From assembly GCA_051744845.1 (NCBI GenBank), contig JBNJDJ010000003.1, positions 13,506 to 77,505 on the forward strand: a stretch of 64,000 nt of DNA, in the 5' to 3' direction. Positions 51,010-59,667 of this stretch are shown piece after piece. Every line of letters starts with the position of its first letter. Positions within the stretch are counted from its first letter, which is position 1. Origin of the DNA: JBNJDJ01 sp051744845. GTDB taxonomy: Bacteria > Bacillota > Clostridia > Peptostreptococcales > Acidaminobacteraceae. Under the pieces are notes generated by a model. It saw only the letters and a program-made list of their open reading frames with translations, searched no databases and was not told the origin of the DNA. The position numbers and the translations under genes were made by a program.

Positions 51010-52746
51010 TTAAGTTTTATTCAATTTAATAATGAATCTAGTTCCTTGACCTTTATGACTTTCTACTTCTACACTTCCACCTTCAGATAAAATCACATGT
51101 TTAACTATTGCAAGCCCTAAACCTGTACCACCTATTTCTTTGCTTCTTGCTTTATCTACTCTATAAAACCTTTCAAATAACCTATCGTGATACTTCTTGT
51201 CTATTCCTATACCACTATCTTCTATTACAAAGATTATATTGTTAGAATCATTCTTTAATCTAATAAATATCTTTCCATTTTCTACATTATATTTAATTGC
51301 ATTATCGATTAAATTAATAAAAACTTGTTTAATCCACTTTTTATTTCCTAAATAATTATGATTTTCATCATGTTCAAAATAGACTTTAATAGATTTTTTT
51401 TCAAATTTATTTTCAAATCTTTTTAAAATACTGTTAATCATTGAAACTAAATCTATCTTGCTTTTTTCTACTAAAAGTTCATTATTTTCAATATCAGATA
51501 AAGTTAAAATATCTGATATTAAAGATGATAATCTTGACGCTTCTACATCTATTATATTTAAAAACTTATCTCGCACCTCTTTTTTATTAATAGCTCCATT
51601 TTTTAAAGTTTCAATAAAACCTCTAATTGAAGTCAAAGGAGTTTTTAATTCATGACTAACATTAGCTACAAAATCAGTCCGCATTTTTTCTAATTTTTTC
51701 ATCTCAGTTATATCATATAAATTAATCAATACTCCTTGATTTATATTTTTTTCGTCTACAATTTGAGTAGAAGTTACATTAATTATTTGATCATCAATTT
51801 TAACTTCAAATTTATTTTTCTTGTTTTTTAATATTTTTTCAATAGATTTTGTTAACTTTTTATTATCAATAATAGAAAAAACATTTTTCCCTTTTACTTT
51901 TTCTTTAATAACATTAAAATCTTTTTCGAAAGATTTATTTAAAAAAAGTATATCACCTCTATTATCCAATGCAATTAATGAATTTTGCATACTAGATAAA
52001 ATTGTATTCATCTTAGCATTTCTATTATTTATTTCATTCATCATTAATTTAATCTCGTAAGTCATCTTATTAAAATTACTTGCTAATTCTTCAAATTCAT
52101 CATCAGAATTAATATTAATTGTTCTATCAAAATTGCCATTAGCTATTCTTTTAGTGGCAATATTTAACTCTTTTATAGGTTTTATTAATGCATTAATAAA
52201 TTTTATACCTAATAATAATGATAAAATGATTCCAAATAATGACCCAAATGCAATATTTTTATACAATCTAATTTCAAAAGCATTTATTCTATTTAAAGGA
52301 ACAGATAATCTAATTACAGATATTCCTAATTCATTTTCTTTACATGGAATAGCAACATAATACATATCTTTTTCTAAAGTATTTGAATACCTTTTAGAAA
52401 TCCCAACTTCCCCATTATATGAAGTTTGAATTTCAGGTCTGTTTTTATGATTATCTAATTTATATACATCAGAATCTGTATCAATTAAAACTATTCCTTT
52501 ATCATTAACCATAGTTATACGTGTATCAATTTTATCAATTACAGAACCAGAAAATTTATTAATATCTGAAATAGTTAAATTTTTATTTCTGCTAATATAT
52601 TCTGAAATTATATATCCATTATCAACTAATCTATCTTTAATACCATTTATATAATTATCTGTTAACAAATTATGAGTTAATAAACTTGTTATACTCACGG
52701 CTATTAACACAATAACAGTTAGCAATATAATAATCTTTTTTTGCAT
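51010..52746 (-). CDS. Sensor histidine kinase (PhoR/ResE/WalK-like)
   Basis: A 578-residue membrane kinase. Two helices (about residues 4-26 and 163-184) flank a 135-residue extracytoplasmic sensor domain. Then a HAMP domain (ELNIATKRIANGNFDRTINI), a PAS domain (about residues 245-345), HisKA with the phospho-acceptor in FVANVSHELKTPLTSIRGF, and the ATPase motifs NLIDNAIKYN, DSGIGI and GTGLGLAIVKHVI. The architecture is that of PhoR, ResE and WalK. It follows the response regulator gene, overlapping one base in TAATG. The signal sensed is not readable, and no phosphate genes are nearby. Confidence 0.92.
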   Translation of the reverse strand: MQKKIIILLTVIVLIAVSITSLLTHNLLTDNYINGIKDRLVDNGYIISEYISRNKNLTISDINKFSGSVIDKIDTRITMVNDKGIVLIDTDSDVYKLDNHKNRPEIQTSYNGEVGISKRYSNTLEKDMYYVAIPCKENELGISVIRLSVPLNRINAFEIRLYKNIAFGSLFGIILSLLLGIKFINALIKPIKELNIATKRIANGNFDRTININSDDEFEELASNFNKMTYEIKLMMNEINNRNAKMNTILSSMQNSLIALDNRGDILFLNKSFEKDFNVIKEKVKGKNVFSIIDNKKLTKSIEKILKNKKNKFEVKIDDQIINVTSTQIVDEKNINQGVLINLYDITEMKKLEKMRTDFVANVSHELKTPLTSIRGFIETLKNGAINKKEVRDKFLNIIDVEASRLSSLISDILTLSDIENNELLVEKSKIDLVSMINSILKRFENKFEKKSIKVYFEHDENHNYLGNKKWIKQVFINLIDNAIKYNVENGKIFIRLKNDSNNIIFVIEDSGIGIDKKYHDRLFERFYRVDKARSKEIGGTGLGLAIVKHVILSEGGSVEVESHKGQGTRFIIKLNKT

Positions 52747-53426
52747 TATTCCACCTTGTACCCAACACCACGAACAGTTAAAATATATTTTTTATCACTT
52801 TTTTTGCCTAACTTTTTTCTTAAATGTCGTATGTGTACATCAACAGTTCTAGTTTCACCAAAGTAATCATAGCCCCATATCTGATCTAATAACTTGTTTC
52901 TTGATAAAACATTACCTTTGTTTTGAACAAGAAGTTTTAATAATTCAAATTCTTTATGAGTTAAGTTAAAAACTTCTTTCCCGCGTTTTACTTGATATTT
53001 ATTTATATTTATCTCTAAGTCTTTTAATTTATAAATATCTTTTTTAATATTACTAGATTTAGAATAACGTCTTAACACTGATTTAACTCTAGCTATAAGC
53101 TCATTTACAGAAAATGGCTTAGTAACATAATCATCAGCACCAATATCTAAACCAACTATCTTATCATTTTCTTCACTTTTAGCTGTTAACATTATAACAG
53201 GCACATCAATATTTTCTTTTCTAATAATTTTACAAATTGTTATCCCATCTAAACCTGGTAACATAAGATCTAATAATATTAAATCATAATCATTATTTCT
53301 GATTTTATCTAAAGCTACTTTCCCATTTTTCTCGTAATTAAAATCAAAATCTTCTAATTCAAAATTATATTTAACTAATTCTATAATATTCATTTCATCT
53401 TCTACCATTAAAATTTTTTTATCCAT
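52746..53426 (-). CDS. Response regulator, OmpR/PhoB family
   Basis: A 226-residue DNA-binding regulator partnering the kinase. The receiver domain includes ILMVEDEMNIIELVKYN, the phospho-acceptor Asp in DLILLDLMLPGLDG, VIMLTAKSEENDKIVGLDIGADDYVTKPFS. The C-terminal winged helix includes FNLTHKEFELLKLLVQNKG, LSRNKLLDQIWGYDY and RTVDVHIRHLRKKLG and GVGYK. The length and domain order are typical of PhoP, ResD or WalR. The ATG at 53426 has GGAGGA upstream. It is first in the pair; its kinase gene starts at the stop codon. Targets cannot be identified from the window. Confidence 0.94.
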   Translation of the reverse strand: MDKKILMVEDEMNIIELVKYNFELEDFDFNYEKNGKVALDKIRNNDYDLILLDLMLPGLDGITICKIIRKENIDVPVIMLTAKSEENDKIVGLDIGADDYVTKPFSVNELIARVKSVLRRYSKSSNIKKDIYKLKDLEININKYQVKRGKEVFNLTHKEFELLKLLVQNKGNVLSRNKLLDQIWGYDYFGETRTVDVHIRHLRKKLGKKSDKKYILTVRGVGYKVE

Positions 53427-53489
53427 TTTTCCTCCTTTTTTATCTTAAATTAATTATATAAACTTGAAGTTAAATCTATATTAAGAAAT

Positions 53490-54512
53490 TTAATTATATA
53501 ATATTAATGATAAATCAATTAAAAATTTCTCTAATAAAATTTTATTATCTGCAGATGTAGTTTTAAAAGCATTGTCAATCTCTATAGATTTGTCTAAAAT
53601 TTTATCTAATTTATTATATTTTATTTTCTTTCCTTGATAAAAAGCTTTTTTAGCTACATAAGAATGCACTTTTATCATTTTACTTCCTTTTTTGTAACTA
53701 ATTCCAGAATCAGATAATAATTTGATTTTATATATAACTCTAAATTGTTTAATAATCATAAATAAAATCATAATTAAAGATTCATTTTCTTTATACATCT
53801 TATCCAAAATATCTAAAGATTTATCAATTTTTTTATCAAATATATGGTCTACTAATTTAAATATGTTGTTTTCAATAGGCTTTTTTATAAATTTATCAAT
53901 TGTTTTTTTATCAACATCATCTTTACAATAATTGATTATTTTATCTAAATTCTGCTTGATATTATATAAGTTATCATTTGAATTTTTAAATAAATATCCT
54001 GATTCCTCTAAAAAATAATCTAAAACTCTATTATTTATATTTTTATCTTTATTATTTATATATTTTTTAACCCATTTTCTCAACTCATTTTTGCTTAATT
54101 TTCTAAAATCAACAATAGTAGCATATTTTTTTAATAATTTAAATGTTTTTTTTCTTTTATCAATCTTTTTATTTACTTTAAATATTAAAACATTTGATTT
54201 GTTCGGATTAGAAATATAAGATTCTAAATTCTCAATCTCCTGTTTTGATAATTTAAGGTCGATATTTTTAACTATTGTATATGTATAATCAGACATAAAA
54301 GGTAATGTATCACAATTATTTAATATTTTCTTTATATCATTTTTTTTATAATCCACAATATTTAAATTAAATTCTTTATAATTTTTATCTACTAAATTAT
54401 CTTGAATAAATTTTATTAATTGATCCATTATATAATTTTCTTTTCCAAAAAATAAATATACATTGTCAAAATCTTTGTTTTTAAAATTCTTAAATAACTT
54501 TTTATAATACAT
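53490..54512 (-). CDS. holA: DNA polymerase III, delta subunit
   Basis: Clamp-loader delta subunit that opens the sliding clamp during replication. About 340 residues. Features: VYLFFGKENYIMDQLIKFI near residue 18, a RecA-like fold with degenerate nucleotide site, LPFMSDYTYTIVKN, LIFKVNKKIDKRKKTFKLL and the C-terminal helical domain (LIMILFMIIKQFRVIYKIK, IEIDNAFKTTSADNKILLEKF). Placement after comEC is the common order in Bacillota. The start is ATG 54512, six bases after GGAGG; an ATG at 54524 overlaps the comEC stop and lies in the ribosome site. Confidence 0.92.
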   Translation of the reverse strand: MYYKKLFKNFKNKDFDNVYLFFGKENYIMDQLIKFIQDNLVDKNYKEFNLNIVDYKKNDIKKILNNCDTLPFMSDYTYTIVKNIDLKLSKQEIENLESYISNPNKSNVLIFKVNKKIDKRKKTFKLLKKYATIVDFRKLSKNELRKWVKKYINNKDKNINNRVLDYFLEESGYLFKNSNDNLYNIKQNLDKIINYCKDDVDKKTIDKFIKKPIENNIFKLVDHIFDKKIDKSLDILDKMYKENESLIMILFMIIKQFRVIYKIKLLSDSGISYKKGSKMIKVHSYVAKKAFYQGKKIKYNKLDKILDKSIEIDNAFKTTSADNKILLEKFLIDLSLILYN

Positions 54513-54523
54513 TTTTTCCTCCA

Positions 54524-56683
54524 TTAATCAATAACTTTTATATTCTTATCAATAACTAATTTAATACATCCATTTCTATCATTCCTATAAATATTTATAT
54601 CCATATCTTTAAATCTATTAATAACTGATTTGCTCGGGTGTCCATAATTGTTTTGACCTACTTGAATAATACTTACTTTTGGAGATACCTTTTCTAAAAA
54701 CTTTTTACTAGATGAAGTATTCGAACCATGATGAGAAACTTTCAAAATTTGATAATCATTATCTAAAAAATTTACTATATTTCTTTCTACTTCTTTTTCA
54801 ATATCGCCAGTAAAAAGTATTTTTTTATCATTTTCTATATATGAAAAAACTAAAGACTGGTTATTTTCACTCAAGCTTTTATCACCATAAGGATTATAAA
54901 ATTCTAAAAAACTACTCTTAGTTAATATTTTATCATCTTTCATTAAATAATAAATATTTGAATTAACTTTTTTAATAATTTCTTTAAGTTCTTGATTGAT
55001 AGTACTATATTTTGAAAAAACTAAATTATCTATTTTATGTGCCTTTAAAATTTCTTCCATTCCACCTATATGATCTATATGATTATGTGTTAATAATACA
55101 AAATCTAAATTTTTAATTCCATTTTTTAATAGTATTTCACTTACACTTCTATACTCACTTTTTTTGCCAGTATCAATTAATATTTTAATATTGTCTTTGG
55201 TTCTAATAAAACAACTATCGCCATTTCCAACATCAAAAAAATAGACTTCTGTCTTTAAAAAAGGATTATAACTTATTACTAAATAACTTAATAAAAAAAA
55301 TATTAAAATTTTTTTATAATTAATTTTATTTGTTTCAATCTTATATATTATTAATAAAGTAATTAAAAATAATAAGATTATCATATTTTCATTAAAAGAA
55401 GGAAGTAAAAAATTAAAAAAATCAATCTCAGCAAAATAATTTACAACACTATATATTCCATTAATAATTAAATCGATTATAGATGTTAAAAAAATAAATT
55501 TATATAAAAACATGTTTGCAAAAATTAATATAAATAAAAAAGTTGCAATAAAATTCATAAAAATATTTATAAAGAATGTTGAAAAATTAAATCTATTAAA
55601 AAAATGAATATTTATAAAAACAAGCAAAACTTGGACTGATAAAATTATTCTTAATACTTTTGGAATTTTCAAAGGTATTCGATTATAAAATAATGCTATA
55701 CTAAATATGGCACCAAAGGATAAAATAAAAGATAATGAATAAATAATAAATGGATTTATTATTATAAAAATTATTGCTAAAAAAGAAATAAAATTTAAAA
55801 GATCAACTTTTCTATTAAATAAATATATTATTTCATATATGAATATCATTATATATGCTCTTAGGGCCGAAACTCTTAAACCAGTTATAATTAAAAAAAA
55901 TATTAAAAGTAAATTAATTATAATAATCTTTTTTAATAAAGGAATCTTAAAATAACTTAAAAACTTATTTATCAAAAAATAAAGTATACCAAAATGAAGT
56001 CCTGAAATTACTAAAATATGACCTAATCCTACTTTATAAAATTTGTTTAAATCTTCATTATTTAAATCTGCTTTATTACCTAATAAAAAACCTTTTACGA
56101 AAGCTAAAGATTTATTTTTATATATTTTATCTAAATAATTATTTATATTTTTTCTTAATATATAAATATAGTCTGTATTTTTTTCAACTACATTAATTTC
56201 TTCTTTATCTAAAAATGTTATATAGTATATATTTTTTGATTTTAAATAATTTCTATAATTAAACATATTAGGATTTGAATTTTTTTCTGCTCTTTTTAAA
56301 ATAGATTCAAACTCTATAATATCTCCTACATAATCATCAGCATTACCATTAAAAAACACTAAAATATTTGTCTTTAAATTTTTAGATTTAATAATAAATC
56401 TATCATTTTTACTATAATTATATTTTTGAACTTTACCTACTACTTTTACTGATTTATTAATTTTATTAAAATCATTATCTAATAAATTGAAAATGCTAAA
56501 TGCTAACATCAAACTAAAAAAAATATATATTAATAATTTCTTTTTATTAAAATAATAAGCCATTCCAAAAACTAATATATTAAAAAATATAATAAATATA
56601 TTTTTATAATTAAAAAACAAAAAAAGATTTAAAATTAAAAGAATAAATAAAAATAAAAATGGTCTCTTTATACTTTTATCCAT
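54524..56683 (-). CDS. comEC: ComEC/Rec2 family DNA uptake channel
   Basis: Membrane channel for single-stranded DNA in natural transformation. About 719 residues, normal length. The N-terminal region has three helices and an OB-like external segment (VVGKVQKYNYSKNDRFIIK). The Competence domain contains LVISGLHFGILYF and GLRVSALRAYIMIFI with about nine helices. From residue 475 a metallo-beta-lactamase-like domain follows: FDVGNGDSCFI, LLTHNHIDHIGGMEEIL, LFTGDIEKEVER and VSHHGSNTSSSK, with metal ligands intact. The start is ATG 56683 behind AAGGGG. No comEA or comEB is present in the window, so competence cannot be concluded. Confidence 0.93.
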   Translation of the reverse strand: MDKSIKRPFLFLFILLILNLFLFFNYKNIFIIFFNILVFGMAYYFNKKKLLIYIFFSLMLAFSIFNLLDNDFNKINKSVKVVGKVQKYNYSKNDRFIIKSKNLKTNILVFFNGNADDYVGDIIEFESILKRAEKNSNPNMFNYRNYLKSKNIYYITFLDKEEINVVEKNTDYIYILRKNINNYLDKIYKNKSLAFVKGFLLGNKADLNNEDLNKFYKVGLGHILVISGLHFGILYFLINKFLSYFKIPLLKKIIIINLLLIFFLIITGLRVSALRAYIMIFIYEIIYLFNRKVDLLNFISFLAIIFIIINPFIIYSLSFILSFGAIFSIALFYNRIPLKIPKVLRIILSVQVLLVFINIHFFNRFNFSTFFINIFMNFIATFLFILIFANMFLYKFIFLTSIIDLIINGIYSVVNYFAEIDFFNFLLPSFNENMIILLFLITLLIIYKIETNKINYKKILIFFLLSYLVISYNPFLKTEVYFFDVGNGDSCFIRTKDNIKILIDTGKKSEYRSVSEILLKNGIKNLDFVLLTHNHIDHIGGMEEILKAHKIDNLVFSKYSTINQELKEIIKKVNSNIYYLMKDDKILTKSSFLEFYNPYGDKSLSENNQSLVFSYIENDKKILFTGDIEKEVERNIVNFLDNDYQILKVSHHGSNTSSSKKFLEKVSPKVSIIQVGQNNYGHPSKSVINRFKDMDINIYRNDRNGCIKLVIDKNIKVID

Positions 56684-56746
56684 AATAAGCCCCTTTAAGT
56701 TCATTTATTTTTATTTACCCATTATATTTAAAAAAATTCAAATAAA

Positions 56747-56781
56747 AAACTTCTTTTAATTTATAAAATTAAAAGAAGTTT
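56747..56781 (-). terminator. Terminator after nrdG
   Basis: A perfect 15-bp stem (56747-56761 with 56767-56781) with a five-base loop; on the minus strand it is followed by a T-run. Confidence 0.85.
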
Positions 56782-56785
56782 AATA

Positions 56786-57247
56786 TTACGAAACACCAAA
56801 ATATTTTATATATTGATTTGAAGTTGCTAATTTAACTCCAAAGTGTATATTATCATGTGTTTTCTTATTTTTATGATATTGACCAAACTTAACATAAATT
56901 GGTTTATTATTAAAAGATTTAAATTCTTTAAAAAATTGTTTTTCATCTTTATGAGTATAAATAATTACTTCTAAATCATTATTTATTGCCTCATTAACTA
57001 ATTTTTTTAAACTTTCTGGAGATTCAGTCCACTCTAAACCAGATAATATAATTCCTTTATTTAAGCCATTTTCTAAAACCTTTGAAATAATTTCTGATGC
57101 ACTATTTTTATAAAAAATTCCGTTATTTTTTAAATGTTCATTTAAACAATCCGAACATCCTTTCATGCAACTAGGAGCTATAATTAATGCCCCAATAAAT
57201 GGAGCATCATTTAAAATATTGTGAATTATACCCTTATATTTAATCAT
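56786..57247 (-). CDS. nrdG: Anaerobic ribonucleotide reductase activating protein
   Basis: Radical SAM enzyme that installs the glycyl radical on NrdD. The 153-residue protein carries the cluster motif CMKGCSDC (CX3CX2C, residues about 27-34) and IILSGLEWTESPESLKKLV, a typical radical SAM pattern. Its ATG overlaps the nrdD stop by one base (TAATG), so translation is coupled. Slightly unusual is ALIIAPSCMKGCSDCLNE, where many homologues have GCP/HKCPGC spelling. The gene is the last of the nrdDG operon and has its own downstream terminator. Confidence 0.93.
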   Translation of the reverse strand: MIKYKGIIHNILNDAPFIGALIIAPSCMKGCSDCLNEHLKNNGIFYKNSASEIISKVLENGLNKGIILSGLEWTESPESLKKLVNEAINNDLEVIIYTHKDEKQFFKEFKSFNNKPIYVKFGQYHKNKKTHDNIHFGVKLATSNQYIKYFGVS

Positions 57248-59295
57248 TATTTCACCTTTATTTGATTTCTATCTTTAAATTCTGCTGTTTTACCTTCATT
57301 AAATTGACTAATAGGTCTAATATATCCAGTTATTCTTTGATAGCTTTCTGTTTTTTGACCACATTGTGGACATCTTTTATAAAAACCATCTAAAAATCCG
57401 TGTTCATCACAAGTTGAATAAACAGGTGAAAGTGATGTGTACGGAGCTTCATAATTCTTTGAAACATACTTAATAATTTCTTTCGCTTTTTTACCACTAA
57501 TAGAAGTCTCTAAATAATTGTGAATTACTGTCCCTCCAGTATGAAGAGCTTGTAATTTATGTTGATGTTTATATAATTGATCAATATTTTTTACATCTTT
57601 TACTGGAAGATGACAAGAATTTGTATAATAAGGAGCTTCGTCACCTTGAGCATAAATACTATTCCCAAATAACTTCTTATCTTTTTTAGCTAATTTATAA
57701 CTTGTACTTTCAGCAGGTGTTGCTTCTAAATTATATAAGTTATTTGTTTGCTGTTGAAAATCTTTTAATCTATCTCTCATAAATGTTAAAACTTCATGAA
57801 CTAAATCATAACCCTTATCAGATTTAATACCTTTATTTAAAAAGTTTTGACACATTTCATTAGCTCCAACATATCCTATTGTACTAAAGTGATTATCTAA
57901 AGTACCTACATATTCACTAAATGCAGGTAAAAGACCTTTTTTCAATTGTTCTTGTAAAAACTCTCTTTTTATTTCTAAAGATTCTTTTGCTAAAATCATA
58001 TTTTTTTCTATTATATTAAAAAGCTCTTCTTTATTATTAGCTTTATATCCAAATCTAGGCAAATTCAATGTTACAACACCAATAGAACCAGTTTTTTCTC
58101 CTGAACCAAATAATCCACCATTTCTTTTTACAAGTTCTCTTTTATCTAACCTTAATCTACAACACATAGATCTAGCATCTTCTGGATCCATATCTGAATT
58201 TATAAAATTAGCAAAATATGGTATTCCATATTTTCCGGCCATTTCCCATAACGAATCATGTGTTTCGTCTTCCCAATCAAATTTTTCATGAATATTATAC
58301 GTCGGTATAGGATAAGGGAAAGGAGCTCCTACTGCATCACCATTTAACATTATTTCATAAAATGCTTTATTAATCATATCCATCTCTTTTTGACAATCTT
58401 TATATTTAAAATCTACAGTTTTTCCGCCTACAACTCCATTTTTACTAAGCATATCTCTAGGAGGAACTAAATCAAAAGTTAAATTACTAAAAGCCGGTTC
58501 TGCTCCCATTCTAGAATTTGAATTAATTTGAAAAATGAATCCTTGCATAGCTTGATATACTTCTTTGTATGTTAAACCTTCTGATTTAACAAATGGAGCT
58601 GTTAAAGTATCAAATGAACTAAAAGCAACTGCTCCCATTATTTCATTTTGAAAAATTGTAGTTAAATTAGCTACTTGAGCTAAAAGTGATCTGAAATGTT
58701 TTGCAGGCTTAGATGTTGGAATATTACTTACACCTTTGATACCTTTCATTATTACATCCAATAATGAATACCCACAACAATAAATTGTTAATCCACCTAA
58801 ATCATGAATATGAAAATTACCATTATTATAAGCATCTCTTATTTTTTTATTATATACTCTGTAAATCCAATAATCTTTTGATGGCATTTCTGTTATATAT
58901 CTATTAAGAGAACCATAACTATAATGTGCATTAGAATTTTCTTTAACTCTCCAATCATTTCGGTTTATATAACTATCAATTTTATCTAAGTAAAATTCTC
59001 TTGTTCCTTCTCGCATTTTTTTATGTTCTTCTCTATAGATTATATATCTTTTAGCTGCATCATATCTTTCATATTTCATTAATAATTTTTCAGTTAAATC
59101 ACTAATATCTTCTACATTAAATAATCTATCTTCAATTAATATCTTTTGTCTAATTTCATTTTCAATAATATTTGAAATTCTAGTATCTATTCCTTCTTGA
59201 CTTTCATACATAGCACCTTCAATCGCTTTAATTATTTTTTTACCATTGTAAGCTACTGGTTTATCATTTCTTTTAACAACTTTCAATTCTCGCAT
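57247..59295 (-). CDS. nrdD: Anaerobic (class III) ribonucleoside-triphosphate reductase
   Basis: Makes deoxynucleotides without oxygen using a glycyl radical. About 682 residues. An N-terminal ATP-cone (VVKRNDKPVAYNGKKIIKAIE, VEDISDLTEKLLMKYERYD, RYIIYREEHKKMRE) gives allosteric control. The barrel has NFHIHDLGGLTIYCCGYSL, SNSRMGAEPAFSNLTFDL and CCRLRLDKRELVKRNGG. The C-terminus has STCDEHGF with CPQCGQK for zinc and the glycyl radical loop RITGYIRPISQ. In the zinc site one cysteine position appears as His. Start: ATG 59295, four bases after GGAGGG. It is followed by nrdG and preceded by a NrdR box. Confidence 0.96.
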   Translation of the reverse strand: MRELKVVKRNDKPVAYNGKKIIKAIEGAMYESQEGIDTRISNIIENEIRQKILIEDRLFNVEDISDLTEKLLMKYERYDAAKRYIIYREEHKKMREGTREFYLDKIDSYINRNDWRVKENSNAHYSYGSLNRYITEMPSKDYWIYRVYNKKIRDAYNNGNFHIHDLGGLTIYCCGYSLLDVIMKGIKGVSNIPTSKPAKHFRSLLAQVANLTTIFQNEIMGAVAFSSFDTLTAPFVKSEGLTYKEVYQAMQGFIFQINSNSRMGAEPAFSNLTFDLVPPRDMLSKNGVVGGKTVDFKYKDCQKEMDMINKAFYEIMLNGDAVGAPFPYPIPTYNIHEKFDWEDETHDSLWEMAGKYGIPYFANFINSDMDPEDARSMCCRLRLDKRELVKRNGGLFGSGEKTGSIGVVTLNLPRFGYKANNKEELFNIIEKNMILAKESLEIKREFLQEQLKKGLLPAFSEYVGTLDNHFSTIGYVGANEMCQNFLNKGIKSDKGYDLVHEVLTFMRDRLKDFQQQTNNLYNLEATPAESTSYKLAKKDKKLFGNSIYAQGDEAPYYTNSCHLPVKDVKNIDQLYKHQHKLQALHTGGTVIHNYLETSISGKKAKEIIKYVSKNYEAPYTSLSPVYSTCDEHGFLDGFYKRCPQCGQKTESYQRITGYIRPISQFNEGKTAEFKDRNQIKVK

Positions 59296-59315
59296 AAATC
59301 CCTCCAAAAATATAC

Positions 59316-59341
59316 AACACACACTATATATAGTGTGTGTT
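59316..59341 (-). promoter_or_regulatory. NrdR box upstream of nrdDG
   Basis: A perfect 26-bp palindrome, half-site AACACACACTATA (59316-59328) and its reverse complement. The centre ACACTATATATAGTGT matches the NrdR box, the operator of the ATP/dATP-sensing repressor of ribonucleotide reductase genes. Only one copy is seen, whereas NrdR boxes often come in pairs. Confidence 0.85.
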
Positions 59342-59363
59342 AATGATTGAACCTTCTAAATAT

Positions 59364-59391
59364 ATTGTAGCATTTATTTTAAAAAATTCAA
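59364..59391 (-). promoter_or_regulatory. Promoter of nrdDG
   Basis: Minus strand TTGAAT (59386-59391), 16-base spacer, TACAAT (59364-59369) preceded by TGC as extended -10. The start would be near 59357, about 16 bases upstream of the NrdR palindrome. Confidence 0.65.
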
Positions 59392-59409
59392 CTCTTTTTT
59401 TTATATTGT

Positions 59410-59667
59410 CTAAAACCATTGAAAAATAAAGGTTTTTATTTTTTCAAAATTTAAAACTATATTCATTATAAAAGAAATAATCCCTAAAAAACTACCAATC
59501 CAAAAAAATTTTTCTTTTTTCTTTTGTTTACGATATTTTTCTATTTCATATTTCCACATTGGATTATCATTTTTCAAATTTTCATTTTTTAAATTTCTAC
59601 TTTTCTTTGAATTTTTCATCTGATTTAATATTGCTTGTCTATTTTTTTCAAAATTATTATTAGACAT
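59410..59667 (-). CDS. Small tail-anchored protein following the YhaN-like gene
   Basis: I do not recognise this 85-residue protein. The first 55 residues are hydrophilic and basic (KNRQAILNQMKNSKKSRNLK, then WKYEIEKYRKQKKKEK), with a likely helix. Residues 56-73 (FFWIGSFLGIISFIMNIVL) form one membrane helix near the C-terminus, so it would be tail-anchored. Its ATG directly follows the YhaN-like stop (TAAATG), with GGTGGTGA as ribosome site, so the two are coupled. A link with the YhaON-type nuclease, perhaps as a membrane tether, is only a guess from position. Confidence 0.65.
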   Translation of the reverse strand: MSNNNFEKNRQAILNQMKNSKKSRNLKNENLKNDNPMWKYEIEKYRKQKKKEKFFWIGSFLGIISFIMNIVLNFEKIKTFIFQWF

